Shown here: positions 27,393 to 36,243 of the stretch, piece by piece
How the letters are laid out: the number at the start of each line of letters is the position of its first letter
Position numbering within the stretch: position 1 is the first letter of the stretch
Origin: Bacteroidales bacterium
GTDB lineage: Bacteria; Bacteroidota; Bacteroidia; Bacteroidales; UBA10428
DNA length: 64,000 nt
Reading direction: 5' to 3'
Assembly (NCBI GenBank): GCA_016930375.1
Contig: JAFGGU010000098.1
Coordinates: forward strand, 1-64,000
Notes under the pieces: model-generated
Seen by the model: the letters and a program-made list of their open reading frames with translations, nothing else
Told to the model about the DNA's origin: nothing
Database searches by the model: none
Made by a program: the position numbers and the translations under genes

Positions 27393-28319
27393 TCAAATTA
27401 AAATAATTGCTATGCCAGAAGCAATGATAACCAGCAGTGCCATGAAATCTTTATGGGCAAAACGGTTTTGTTCAGCCAGCATCACCTTTCCCCTGTATCC
27501 CCTTGAAACCATGGCATAATATGTGTTTTCATAAATGATCATGGATCTTTTGAAAATAAAAAATACCCTTCCGCCAACCAGTTTTCTGAGATTGCTGCTT
27601 CTGATGTTTCCCAGGAGCCTTGATTTTAAAGCAAAATAGGTGTCTTCAATCGTCCGCGATAATATGTAAATAAACTTGTAAGCCAGCGTGATGATCATCA
27701 GGAAAGTATCCGGAACGCCGATTATCTTGAACGACTTGATAAACGAAGGAAATGAAGTGGTATAAATCACCAGAAAAGCAACGGATATTGAATTCAGAAC
27801 CCTCAGAAAAATCAGCGATACAACCTGGAATCCTTCCAGTGTGAATCCAATATGCTGGGGAATATGGTAAATCCAGAATTGCCTGGGACCGTCGAGTGTG
27901 ATCAGGTTCAAAATGATTTTCCCTGGTGTGATGACGTTCAGAGCCGCCGGAAATACAACCAGGAAACCGAACAGAAAAGCAAGCAGGAATATCTTTCTGT
28001 ACACCTGGTAAATCCTTACCCGGGCCATCATATAAAAGACCAGGATCAGTGATGCAGCCAGCAGTTGCGCATTCAGTCTGTTTGCGATGCTGATGATTAC
28101 CGCCAGATAAATCAGAGAAAATAGTTTTACATGAGGATGTATGTTATGAACCAGGTCTTTCTTTGCTGCATTTTCCGCTTGCAGGTAAATGGATTTTATG
28201 GCACGGGCAGAACTCAATATGGTTTTGTCAAGAAAAGTAAGATTTGTCTTTCTTATTCCTGTTGCTTCCTGTTTAGCAGAAGAAGCCTGAAACATATAGG
28301 CAGGTATCCTATTTTCCAT
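27393..28319 (-). CDS. cbiQ: Ni/Co ECF transporter transmembrane protein (CbiQ/NikQ)
   Basis: Scaffold membrane subunit that couples the ATPase to the substrate-binding component, 308 residues. After about 55 hydrophilic N-terminal residues come the family start IHPHVKLFSLIYLAVI and four to five hydrophobic segments, with coupling-helix motifs such as ALKSRLLGN and AMVSRGYRGK (the A-R-G type). The N-terminal extension is longer than in most CbiQ proteins. It overlaps the upstream PDGLE gene by 11 bases. Confidence 0.9.
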   Translation of the reverse strand: MENRIPAYMFQASSAKQEATGIRKTNLTFLDKTILSSARAIKSIYLQAENAAKKDLVHNIHPHVKLFSLIYLAVIISIANRLNAQLLAASLILVFYMMARVRIYQVYRKIFLLAFLFGFLVVFPAALNVITPGKIILNLITLDGPRQFWIYHIPQHIGFTLEGFQVVSLIFLRVLNSISVAFLVIYTTSFPSFIKSFKIIGVPDTFLMIITLAYKFIYILSRTIEDTYFALKSRLLGNIRSSNLRKLVGGRVFFIFKRSMIIYENTYYAMVSRGYRGKVMLAEQNRFAHKDFMALLVIIASGIAIILI

Positions 28320-28650
28320 TTCTGATGATCAGTTTTGAGATAAGCAGCATGACAATATAGGTTGCAGTTGCACCAACCAGTCCGGATACTATGTAGTAAC
28401 CCGATTGATGAACCACCGATGCATCATCGGTATTTAAAGTGTAATCAGGCAGGGGGGCATTCCACACGCCGGAGTATTTTTCCAGCCCTTTGGGCACGTA
28501 TCCGATCAGGTCCTTCAAAGTCTGCGCCGACCATTCACCCCATGCATCGCCGGCATTAAAAACCATGGGCAACAGAATACCCGCCGGTGTAATCAGGCAC
28601 AGCACCAGCAGTGTGATCAGGATCCTTTTTTGCAGCTTATTGATTTTCAT
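28309..28650 (-). CDS. PDGLE-domain membrane protein of the Ni/Co transporter (NikN/CbiN-like)
   Basis: A 113-residue protein with one hydrophobic segment near each end and a periplasmic loop between. The PDGLE signature is present as the variant PKGLE (YVPKGLEKYSG). Such small proteins accompany CbiM/NikM as accessory substrate-capture subunits. The ATG at 28650 is preferred over one eight codons upstream. It overlaps cbiM by 14 bases and cbiQ by 11, consistent with a coupled operon. Confidence 0.85.
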   Translation of the reverse strand: MKINKLQKRILITLLVLCLITPAGILLPMVFNAGDAWGEWSAQTLKDLIGYVPKGLEKYSGVWNAPLPDYTLNTDDASVVHQSGYYIVSGLVGATATYIVMLLISKLIIRNGK

Positions 28651-29335
28651 TTTTACCGCCTTTTCTGAAAGCATAAATGATTCCGGGTTCGTTTTTAAGA
28701 AAGTAACTGACGATCAACGCCGTTATAATTCCTTCGACAATGCCAAAAAGCAGGAGATGTTCAATGGCCATGGCTGGTATGGCAATGCTGAGATCGTAGG
28801 GGCAATACAGGGCTTTCCCGTCACTGGTAGAGGCTATCATAGGCTGTATGCCCAATTCAGTTGCAGTAAGTAATGCCGTAAAGACCAGGCCGATGTACCC
28901 CGAAATAAAAGCAGCGATATACACCCGAACTTTTTTGGCAGGATTATGGCTGAGGATCTTAAATAGGTAATAGGCTACAAACGGCATGAATACGGCCATA
29001 TTAAAGCAATTGGCGCCGATTGCCGTTATTCCGCCGTCGCCAAAAACAAGAGCCTGAATGATCAGGGCTACAGATACTGCAATGGTGGCGGCCCACGGAC
29101 CGAACAGGATCGCAATTACCGCAGATCCGACAGCATGGCCTGTAGTACCCCCCGGCACCGGCAGGTTGAACATCATGATGATGAATGCGAATGCGGCAGC
29201 CATACCCAGGTAAGGAATATTCCTGGCAGAAACTTCATTTTTCACTTTTCTGACAGCAACGGCAGCAGTTGCTACAAAAACGCCAATCAGCGGAATGTAG
29301 GTTTGCGGGCTTAGATATCCGTCGGGAATATGCAT
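28637..29335 (-). CDS. cbiM: Ni/Co ECF transporter substrate-capture protein (CbiM/NikM)
   Basis: Integral membrane S-component of 232 residues that binds Ni2+ or Co2+. It begins MHIPDGYLSPQT: the N-terminal Met-His and Ile-Pro-Asp-Gly-Tyr motif is the metal-binding signature of the family, so the start is certain. Further family blocks are FNLPVPGGTTGHAVG and GDGGITAIGANCFNMAV. It follows the nucleoside-hydrolase/FmdE fusion gene by 26 bases, within a heptamer tandem repeat. Confidence 0.95.
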   Translation of the reverse strand: MHIPDGYLSPQTYIPLIGVFVATAAVAVRKVKNEVSARNIPYLGMAAAFAFIIMMFNLPVPGGTTGHAVGSAVIAILFGPWAATIAVSVALIIQALVFGDGGITAIGANCFNMAVFMPFVAYYLFKILSHNPAKKVRVYIAAFISGYIGLVFTALLTATELGIQPMIASTSDGKALYCPYDLSIAIPAMAIEHLLLFGIVEGIITALIVSYFLKNEPGIIYAFRKGGKNENQ

Positions 29336-29339
29336 ACTG

Positions 29340-29372
29340 TTTACTTTTTACTTTTTACTTTTTACTGTTTAC
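29340..29372. repeat. Heptanucleotide tandem repeat (TTTACTT), about 4.7 copies
   Basis: Three exact TTTACTT units, one TTTACTG and a partial unit. It covers the stop codon and last codons of the nucleoside-hydrolase/FmdE gene and the gap to cbiM. Gain or loss of a 7-base unit would change spacing and the downstream context of the stop. Confidence 0.8.
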
Positions 29373-30831
29373 CCGTGACTACCTCTTCAATATCAAAGAT
29401 CACATCTCTGTCCCACTCCAGCCAGTATTTCAGCGCATTCCGCCGAACCAGCTTCCAGTATCCGTCATCCATGAGTCCGAATTTCACGATCCCTTCGCTG
29501 ATATCGGCATCCACTCTTGTTAGGTATTCCTTTTTGAGGCTTATCCGCACAGAACGGCCTTTGCAGGTAAAAACAGCCGATGGCCGGGCGATGCTGTCGG
29601 AAGCCAGGCGAATGGTTCCCATTCCCAGTGTCGCGCCGGTACTGACCTGTATGCCATCGTTCATACAGCTGTACGGAGGTCTGCTTCCTGCAGATGTAAC
29701 CACTTTAAGCTCATCAGGTCCGACGCCGAACAGCTCCCTGGCTTTGATGCCCATTTTGGCGCCAACGATCGAGAATACGCCCAGGTGTCCGTGAAACTCA
29801 TCCGTCATGACATTGGCCTTCCACTCGTCATAACCATACCGCGCAATGGCTGAATCTACGATCGGGCGGACATCATAGTTGAACATCTCGCGCTGATCGG
29901 GAAACCTGTTGAATACCACGTTATGTTCAGAAACATAGCTGCCCGACATCATATCCGAAATGGCTTCCCGGACCCCCTGAACATTGAAATCCCGGTTATA
30001 CCTGACTTTCACTTTTTGCGGCATGGTATTGATATCGAACAATTCGGGATTGGTTAAATAAAGGGCTACCAGGTCGTCACACAATCGGAAATGATTCTGG
30101 TTTAGTCTTTCAATGACCGCAGATTGACTGTAAACGTGGTTAATGGCGGAAGCAAGCTGGGTATCCGACTTTCTGCCAATGGCAACCAGGGAAGCATCAA
30201 AAAAGGCTTGTTCTTTATCCAGGTTCGATATGACATCCATTCTGATGCCGGATGTAAAAACCCGATCGGCGCTGGCCTTGTCACACTCGTAATTAAAACC
30301 CTGCATGGGTTGAACAGATTCGTTGTACCAGATTACCCGTTCAATCTTTGACATCAGGGCATTATCCTTCTCAATCAGCCGGGCTATATTTGTAAGCGGA
30401 CCAAGGCAAATCAGTACCATCCTCTCATTCGTATTTTTCAGCCTTCCCGAAAGAACATCCAGGGCATTCAAGGCATTTGCCCCTTCGCCACCTTCATCAC
30501 TCCAGCTGATGTGCCTGTTAAATTCACGCCAGGGAGGATTGACTGCTTTCAACGCTTCACCTGCAGCAATGCTGATACTGTCGCGATTGAAAGCACGCAG
30601 AAGGGATCTGACTTTCAGGATCCCCTCGGCAGGAGGCAATGAACCATCTGACAATACAATTGCTTCTGTAATAATCTCAGGGCGCGACAGCAGCATACTG
30701 ATGGCACGCATATCATCTATGGCGCAATCTGTGTCAATAATGACCCTTTGATGAAGCTTGACGGGTAATGGCTGTGTTTTTGCTCCCGCGGATGAAATGA
30801 AAAGCAACAGAACAAAAATGAGTATTCTCAT
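29362..30831 (-). CDS. Secreted nucleoside-hydrolase-like / FmdE-domain fusion protein
   Basis: A 489-residue exported protein with a signal peptide (MRILIFVLLLFISSAGA). Residues about 28-310 resemble inosine-uridine nucleoside hydrolases: VIIDTDCAIDD keeps the DxDxxxDD metal site, and LICLGPLTNIARLIE and the GxNxxxDxxA-type strand follow. From about 340 to 465 the sequence matches FmdE-like proteins: DEFHGHLGVFSIVGAKMG, CMNDGIQVSTGATLGMG and VFTCKGRSVRISL. FmdE-fold domains bind metal through His and Cys. It leads a five-gene operon with a Ni/Co importer, so a metal-linked role is likely, but the reaction is unknown. The domains could work independently. Confidence 0.85.
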   Translation of the reverse strand: MRILIFVLLLFISSAGAKTQPLPVKLHQRVIIDTDCAIDDMRAISMLLSRPEIITEAIVLSDGSLPPAEGILKVRSLLRAFNRDSISIAAGEALKAVNPPWREFNRHISWSDEGGEGANALNALDVLSGRLKNTNERMVLICLGPLTNIARLIEKDNALMSKIERVIWYNESVQPMQGFNYECDKASADRVFTSGIRMDVISNLDKEQAFFDASLVAIGRKSDTQLASAINHVYSQSAVIERLNQNHFRLCDDLVALYLTNPELFDINTMPQKVKVRYNRDFNVQGVREAISDMMSGSYVSEHNVVFNRFPDQREMFNYDVRPIVDSAIARYGYDEWKANVMTDEFHGHLGVFSIVGAKMGIKARELFGVGPDELKVVTSAGSRPPYSCMNDGIQVSTGATLGMGTIRLASDSIARPSAVFTCKGRSVRISLKKEYLTRVDADISEGIVKFGLMDDGYWKLVRRNALKYWLEWDRDVIFDIEEVVTGKQ

Positions 30832-30865
30832 AGACTGATGTGTTACGAATAATTAAAACGTGTCA

Positions 30866-30873
30866 CAAAGATA
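30866..30873 (-). promoter_or_regulatory. Candidate -7 box of the Ni/Co transporter operon
   Basis: TATCTTTG on the minus strand matches TAnnTTTG and lies 35 bases upstream of the fusion-gene start. The whole 140-base divergent gap is too short for a cobalamin riboswitch. Confidence 0.4.
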
Positions 30874-30971
30874 AAAATATAACCCTGATTTTAATCCATG
30901 AATCATTCAATATGAAATTTTTAACTTAGCGTAATAAACGCGTAGAATAGTCAAATAAGCAATTCATCTCC

Positions 30972-31262
30972 ATGAAACCCCAGACATCTTCCCAGGCAGG
31001 AACGTTCGAATCAAGTGATGTGATATTCCTGATCGAACCGCTGCCCGAAAAATCCGGCAGGAAAATTGAACTCTTCTCTACCGTGCTGCATCAGTACGGG
31101 GAGAGTTTTAAAAAAACTGTAGTAGAAATGCTGGATCAGTATGAAATGACAGACGTTCATCTGATTGCCAGGGATAAAGGGGCTTTGGAGCCGACCATCA
31201 AAGCCCGGCTGGAAACAGCCATAAAACGGTCATTGGGCATACACGAAGGAACGGTAATTTAA
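30972..31262 (+). CDS. citD: Citrate lyase acyl carrier protein (gamma subunit)
   Basis: Small carrier protein of 96 residues that holds the 2'-(5''-phosphoribosyl)-3'-dephospho-CoA group. The attachment motif GTFESSD is present with the modified Ser at S14, the same position as in characterised CitD proteins. The remaining blocks (ELFSTVLHQYGE, ARDKGALEPTIKARLETA) fit the family. It opens the citDEF-XG-C operon, 13 bases before citE, and is divergent from the Ni/Co operon. Confidence 0.95.
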   Translation: MKPQTSSQAGTFESSDVIFLIEPLPEKSGRKIELFSTVLHQYGESFKKTVVEMLDQYEMTDVHLIARDKGALEPTIKARLETAIKRSLGIHEGTVI

Positions 31263-31275
31263 CAAGCCACCATGT

Positions 31276-32160
31276 ATGAAGAAATTCAAGAAACGTCGTT
31301 CCATGCTTTATATTCCCGGAAACAATCCGGCCATGATCCAGCAGGGAGGTGTTTACGGAGCCGACAGCGTACTGTTGGATCTGGAAGATTCCGTGGCCCT
31401 TAATCAGAAGGATTCCGCCCGTATCCTCGTCAGAAATATGATTAAGTCAATCGATTTTTACGATACGGAAGTATGTGTCAGGGTCAATCACCTGAGCACT
31501 CCTTTCGGATTGGCTGATCTGGAAGAAATAGTTCCCTTGCAGCCCTCTGCCATCCGGTATCCGAAAACCGAATCCGCTGAAGAAGTTGGCAACCTGCTCC
31601 AGATCATTGAAAAAATTGAGGACCGTCATGGCTTGCAGCACACCACGATGACCGTGCATGCTATGATTGAAACCGCCATGGGAGTTCAGAACGTTTTCGA
31701 GATAGCCAGCAAATTCACCCGTATTGATGCCATTACAGTAGGAGGTCAGGATCTGACAGCTGATATGAACATTATTTACACTCCGGACGGTGCCGGCATT
31801 GATTTTGCCCGCAAGCGGATTGTGATGGCTGCCAAGGCCAGTCATATTGATATACTGGATACGGTTTTCCCCGATGTGAATGATGAGGAAGGTTTAAGGA
31901 GAGAAACCGAATATGCAAAAAAAATAGGATTCACGGGGAAAGCCGTGATTAATCCCCGGCAGATCGATATCATTCACGAGGTATTTACTCCGACCGAAGA
32001 AGAGATCCGCAAAGCATACCGTATTGTGAAAGAATTCCGGGCAAATGCAGCTGCCGGAATAGGTGTTTTCGCCATTGACGGGAAAATGATCGATGCTCCG
32101 GTGGTTCACAGGGCGGAGTATATCCTGAAACTTGCCAATATTGAGATAGCACAAAACTAA
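31276..32160 (+). CDS. citE: Citrate lyase beta subunit (citryl-ACP lyase)
   Basis: Enzyme of the HpcH/HpaI aldolase family, 294 residues, that cleaves citryl-ACP to oxaloacetate and acetyl-ACP. Characteristic blocks are RRSMLYIPGNNPAMIQ at the start, DSVLLDLEDSVAL, VRVNHLSTPFG and VGGQDLTADM; acidic metal ligands are conserved in LLDLEDSV. It is bracketed by citD and citF with gaps of 13 and 7 bases. The ATG at 31276 fits the family N-terminus exactly. Confidence 0.96.
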   Translation: MKKFKKRRSMLYIPGNNPAMIQQGGVYGADSVLLDLEDSVALNQKDSARILVRNMIKSIDFYDTEVCVRVNHLSTPFGLADLEEIVPLQPSAIRYPKTESAEEVGNLLQIIEKIEDRHGLQHTTMTVHAMIETAMGVQNVFEIASKFTRIDAITVGGQDLTADMNIIYTPDGAGIDFARKRIVMAAKASHIDILDTVFPDVNDEEGLRRETEYAKKIGFTGKAVINPRQIDIIHEVFTPTEEEIRKAYRIVKEFRANAAAGIGVFAIDGKMIDAPVVHRAEYILKLANIEIAQN

Positions 32161-32167
32161 TTGCATT

Positions 32168-33742
32168 ATGTTAAACAGCCTGGGACGCGAAATTCCCGAA
32201 TTTATACAAGGAATTGGCACATTGGAGCCCTTTCAGGGCGCATGGACAAAACTCCGCAAAGGATGGATGGACGAACCCACCATTCCGGCTCCAAATAAAG
32301 CCTACCTTCCCCATCAGAATAAACTCTGCAATTCGCTGGAAGAGGCCATTGAGAGAAGCGGACCGCATAATGGTATGACGGTTTCGTTTCACCACCACCT
32401 GCGGAACGGTGACATAATCCTGGTGAAGACACTTGCCATCCTCCACAATATGGGAATACGGGATATTACGCTGGCTTCTTCCTCGTTAATCGAATGTCAT
32501 GATCCGATTTTTCCATTTTTATGCGACGGTACTATTACCAGGATCTATTCCTCGGGAATTCGAAGTCAACTTGGCCGGGCCATTGCCATGGGGGCACTTG
32601 ACATTCCGGTTGTCATCCAGTCTCACGGAGGACGTGTGCGCGGTATCCACACCGGTAAGGTACAGATTGATCTCGCTGTTATTGCAGCTTCTGCTGCCGA
32701 TTGCGAGGGAAATGCCACTGGGGCAAGCGGCAAATCAGCATTCGGTTCAATAGGCTATGCGGTAATCGATGTCCGGTACGCCAAACAGGTTGTTGTTGTT
32801 ACCGATAACCTGGTGGATTATCCCTGTATACCGCTGTCCATTACGCAAAACTTCATTGACCATGTTGTGGTTGTCGATTCCATTGGTGATGCCACCAAAA
32901 TTGCAACTGGCACCACCCGTATCACCAATTCACCCATGGATTTGCGTATTGCTAAACTGGCAGCCGAGGTTATCGAAAATTCCGGATTCTTTGTGCCCGG
33001 CTTTTCCTTCCAGGTGGGAGCCGGTGGGGCATCCCTGGCGGTGGCTAAATTCATCCGTGAAAAAATGAAAACGCGAGATATCAAAGGAAGCTTCTTGCTG
33101 GGAGGGATTACCTCCTATTGCGTGGATATGCTCAACGACGGACTATTTGAGACAATCTTCGATGTACAGTCTTTCGATGCCACGGTCAGCAATTCGCTGC
33201 TCAACAACCGCAGGCATATTGAAATACCAGCTGCACTGTATGCCAATCCATTCAATTGCGGTTGCATTACCAATAAACTGGATGTGGTTGTACTGGGGGC
33301 CCTTGAAATTGACGTAGATTTTAATGTGAACGTCATCACAGGTTCTGAAGGGTACGTCCGTGGTGCATCCGGCGGTCATTCGGATACTGCTTCAGGTGCG
33401 AAACTTACAGTAGTTGCCTGCCCATCCTTCCGTGGCAGGATTCCCATTATTAAAAAGCGTGTTCACACCGTCGTAACTCCCGGTGAAACTGTGCATGTGT
33501 TGGTTACGGAACGAGGCATCGCTGTGAATCCTGCCTTTAAGGAACTGGAGGAAAACCTTCGAAAGGCAGGTTTAAACATTAAAGACATACATGATCTCGA
33601 AATTGAAGTGGACAAAATTACGGGAGTACCCGATCCGCTTGAATATACCGATAAAATTGTAGGAGTTGTTGAGTATCGTGATGGCACGGTGATCGACGTG
33701 ATCCATCAGCTTTTGGAGAAAAGTGATTATAAATTATATTAA
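32168..33742 (+). CDS. citF: Citrate lyase alpha subunit (citrate:acetyl-ACP transferase)
   Basis: CoA-transferase-type subunit of 524 residues that swaps acetyl for citryl on the carrier protein. The start MLNSLGREIPEFI and internal blocks SFHHHLRNGD, IQSHGGRVRGI, FQVGAGGASLAV, FNCGCITNKLD and GASGGHSDTASGAK are typical of CitF; the last stretch is highly conserved. It follows citE by seven bases and overlaps the next gene by 20. The length is normal for the family. Confidence 0.97.
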   Translation: MLNSLGREIPEFIQGIGTLEPFQGAWTKLRKGWMDEPTIPAPNKAYLPHQNKLCNSLEEAIERSGPHNGMTVSFHHHLRNGDIILVKTLAILHNMGIRDITLASSSLIECHDPIFPFLCDGTITRIYSSGIRSQLGRAIAMGALDIPVVIQSHGGRVRGIHTGKVQIDLAVIAASAADCEGNATGASGKSAFGSIGYAVIDVRYAKQVVVVTDNLVDYPCIPLSITQNFIDHVVVVDSIGDATKIATGTTRITNSPMDLRIAKLAAEVIENSGFFVPGFSFQVGAGGASLAVAKFIREKMKTRDIKGSFLLGGITSYCVDMLNDGLFETIFDVQSFDATVSNSLLNNRRHIEIPAALYANPFNCGCITNKLDVVVLGALEIDVDFNVNVITGSEGYVRGASGGHSDTASGAKLTVVACPSFRGRIPIIKKRVHTVVTPGETVHVLVTERGIAVNPAFKELEENLRKAGLNIKDIHDLEIEVDKITGVPDPLEYTDKIVGVVEYRDGTVIDVIHQLLEKSDYKLY

Positions 33743-35093
33743 AGTCATCGAACCTCTGCAGTCATTATTAGCCTCCCGGGATGAAAGGGCCGGTCTTAGA
33801 AAAAAGATCGCCCTGGCGAAAATACCATCTGTCAGTTTGAGCCTTAATGTTCCCGGATTTCCCAAAAGCAATGCGACTACGCAGAAATTCTTCGAAATCT
33901 GCCTGAAAGATCTGAAATATTTTCTTCAGGCAAACCGTATTCCGGCAGACCCTGACAGGGCCATCTCCCAAACAGATGTCGCAGGCGAATTTTTCATAGC
34001 TCCTTTTTCAGTTGCACACACACCGGTGACTGAAATCAAGCAGCTGTGCGAAACCTTTGAAGAACAACATCCCCTTGGCAGATTCCTGGATGTGGATATA
34101 ACAGACAGCGCAGGCAATCCGGTTTCTTCCGGTAAGGCAAAACCGTGTTTCTTCTGCCTGCAATACCCTGCCGTGGTATGCAGGCGTGAAAAAACACATG
34201 ATCCTGACGAACTGAGAGAATTTATGTTTTCGAAAATGTCGGCGTTTTGTCTTCATCATCGTGAAAATGAGTTTTGCAGGCATCTTTCCTCACTCGCCCT
34301 CAAAGCCATTCTGTATGAAATATCGCTGACACCAAAACCCGGACTGGTTGACAAAATCAGCAACGGCTGTCATCATGATATGAACTATACTACTTTCCTG
34401 GATTCTTCGGTGGCGATCGCAGCCTATTTTACTGACCTGGTCCATGCTGGTTTTTCTTTCAATCAAACCGACCTTTCCAGGGCCCTGCCCGTAATCCGTA
34501 ACCTGGGTTTGCGAATGGAAACCGACATGTTTGCCGGTACACAAAACGTGAATACGCAAAAAGGGCTCATTTTCCTCATGGGAATCTCCCTGTTTGCGTG
34601 TGGATATATGTTTTCGGTCCAGGAACATTTTGAGAGTGAAAGGTTTCGAGAAATTGTCAAACAGATATGCAGGGATTTAACCGGTAAAGAGCTGGCGCAG
34701 CATGAGCTGATGGATAAAACACATGGTGAAACAGTTTACAGCCGGTATGCTGCTCCGGGAGCCAGGGGGGAGGCAGAAAAAGGTTTTCCGATGGTTTTCG
34801 AATTTGGACTCCCCGAATTGCTCAAATGCAAAGAATTGACCGATGAAGCCATGCAACGGGCTTTCCTGTCCATTGCCGCCAACAACCCGGATACCAATAT
34901 CATCTGGCGTCGAAACCCGGAGGTATTGGAAAAATTCAAAACATTGGCTAACAATGCCTTACAGCAATATAATCCGGAGAACTTTGTCAAATTGATGAAT
35001 TACTGTTTGGACGAGAATATTTCCCCGGGAGGTTCTGCAGACCTCCTGGCAGTGACCCTGTTTATATATTTCCAGATTAAATCGGGGCGTTAA
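33723..35093 (+). CDS. citXG: CitXG fusion: citrate lyase prosthetic-group synthase and transferase
   Basis: Bifunctional maturation protein of 456 residues. Residues about 1-175 match CitX, the apo-CitD nucleotidyltransferase: HPLGRFLDVDI, then a Cys-rich block CFFCLQYPAVVCRREKTHD. Residues about 185-456 match CitG, triphosphoribosyl-dephospho-CoA synthase: ISLTPKPGLVDKISNGCHHDM, and GVNTQKG-like NVNTQKGLIFLMG. Together they make the CitD prosthetic group from dephospho-CoA and ATP and attach it. Fused CitXG proteins are known, for example in Haemophilus. The GTG start at 33723 overlaps citF by 20 bases; a later start would remove the CitX N-terminus. Confidence 0.93.
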   Translation: MIINYIKVIEPLQSLLASRDERAGLRKKIALAKIPSVSLSLNVPGFPKSNATTQKFFEICLKDLKYFLQANRIPADPDRAISQTDVAGEFFIAPFSVAHTPVTEIKQLCETFEEQHPLGRFLDVDITDSAGNPVSSGKAKPCFFCLQYPAVVCRREKTHDPDELREFMFSKMSAFCLHHRENEFCRHLSSLALKAILYEISLTPKPGLVDKISNGCHHDMNYTTFLDSSVAIAAYFTDLVHAGFSFNQTDLSRALPVIRNLGLRMETDMFAGTQNVNTQKGLIFLMGISLFACGYMFSVQEHFESERFREIVKQICRDLTGKELAQHELMDKTHGETVYSRYAAPGARGEAEKGFPMVFEFGLPELLKCKELTDEAMQRAFLSIAANNPDTNIIWRRNPEVLEKFKTLANNALQQYNPENFVKLMNYCLDENISPGGSADLLAVTLFIYFQIKSGR

Positions 35094-35123
35094 CATGAAT
35101 CATGTAGTAAAAATCCTGTATAT

Positions 35124-36209
35124 ATGAATTTTGAAGATACAGATTTCCGGCAGGAAGCCATCGACCTTGAAAATCCGTTCGATGTTAAGCTGGTAAAGGA
35201 CTTCCTTTTGCAGCTCGGCTTTGAATTTGATCCTTCGGAAGTGGAATGCACCATGATTGTTTACAATCTGAAAGGTGAACTGGTCGGAACGGGGTCCCAC
35301 CAGGGAAGAATTTTAAAATACGTTGCCGTTGCGCCTAAATTTCGTGACACAACTGCTTTTGCCCTGGTTGTAACTTATCTGACTGAAAAACTACTGAAAA
35401 TCTATAAACATACCTTTGTCTTTACGCGTCCCGAAAACGCAGTGCGCTTCCGCGGTCTGGGATACACTGAAATTGCCACCGCAGAACCCCTCTTTACCGT
35501 TCTTGAATTCGGTTTTGAATCCATACGCACCTATCAGAAATACCTGAAAACATTAATTGTACCTGCTGAAACATCAGAAATTGCGTCCATTGTGGTCAAT
35601 TGCAATCCATTTACCAACGGTCACAAATTCCTGATCGAAAAAGCCGCTTCGGAAAATGAGATTGTCTATCTTTTTGTGGTGGAGGAAGAAAGATCGGTCT
35701 TTTCTTTCGCAGTTCGCTGGGAATTGATCCGGAAAGGAATTGAACATCTTTCGAATGTTGTGATGATCAAGGGCGGCATGTATGTTGTTTCAGGTGCCAT
35801 TTTCCCTTCCTACTTCCTCAAATGTGAAACCGCCGATGACATCATGCAGAAGCAGGCTGACCTTGATGTGACCGTATTTGCCAGGTACGTGGTGCCCGTA
35901 ATGAAGATCCGGAAGCGCTACGTGGGTACAGAGGCATACTGTGCAACCACAGCAGCCTATAATGAAAGCATGAAAGCCATTTTGCCGGGTCATGGGGTTC
36001 AGGTGATCGAAGTGGAACGCAAGGCCATTGATTCCGGAAATGACGGGCCTCCCAATTACATCAGCGCATCGAAAGTCCGGCAGGCGATTAAGGAAGACCG
36101 GCTCAAGGATGTGCTTGATTTCCTGCCCGATTCCACGCGGGAATTCCTCATGTCGGATGATTCGCTTGCAATCCGGTCAAAGATCAAAACGGGTCAGGGT
36201 AGACATTGA
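35124..36209 (+). CDS. citC: [Citrate (pro-3S)-lyase] ligase
   Basis: Enzyme of 361 residues that acetylates the thiol of the CitD prosthetic group with ATP and acetate, activating the lyase. An N-terminal GNAT-like region (about 25-130) precedes a nucleotidyltransferase domain with the HxGH-type motif NPFTNGHKFLIEKA and the later ISASKVRQAI motif (the S-x-T/S-x-R type). It ends the citDEF-XG-C operon, 30 bases after citXG, whereas citC is first in the Klebsiella operon. No transporter or oxaloacetate decarboxylase follows. Confidence 0.95.
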   Translation: MNFEDTDFRQEAIDLENPFDVKLVKDFLLQLGFEFDPSEVECTMIVYNLKGELVGTGSHQGRILKYVAVAPKFRDTTAFALVVTYLTEKLLKIYKHTFVFTRPENAVRFRGLGYTEIATAEPLFTVLEFGFESIRTYQKYLKTLIVPAETSEIASIVVNCNPFTNGHKFLIEKAASENEIVYLFVVEEERSVFSFAVRWELIRKGIEHLSNVVMIKGGMYVVSGAIFPSYFLKCETADDIMQKQADLDVTVFARYVVPVMKIRKRYVGTEAYCATTAAYNESMKAILPGHGVQVIEVERKAIDSGNDGPPNYISASKVRQAIKEDRLKDVLDFLPDSTREFLMSDDSLAIRSKIKTGQGRH

Positions 36210-36243
36210 TGCGGCCTTGTAATTCCCAGCTGCTCCGGCTTGC

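Noticed and set aside
29336-30971. Cobalamin or Ni/Co riboswitch for the cbiM operon
   Set aside because: The gap before cbiM is 26 bases and the divergent gap before the operon is 140 bases; no B12-box-like or NiCo-type junction was seen.
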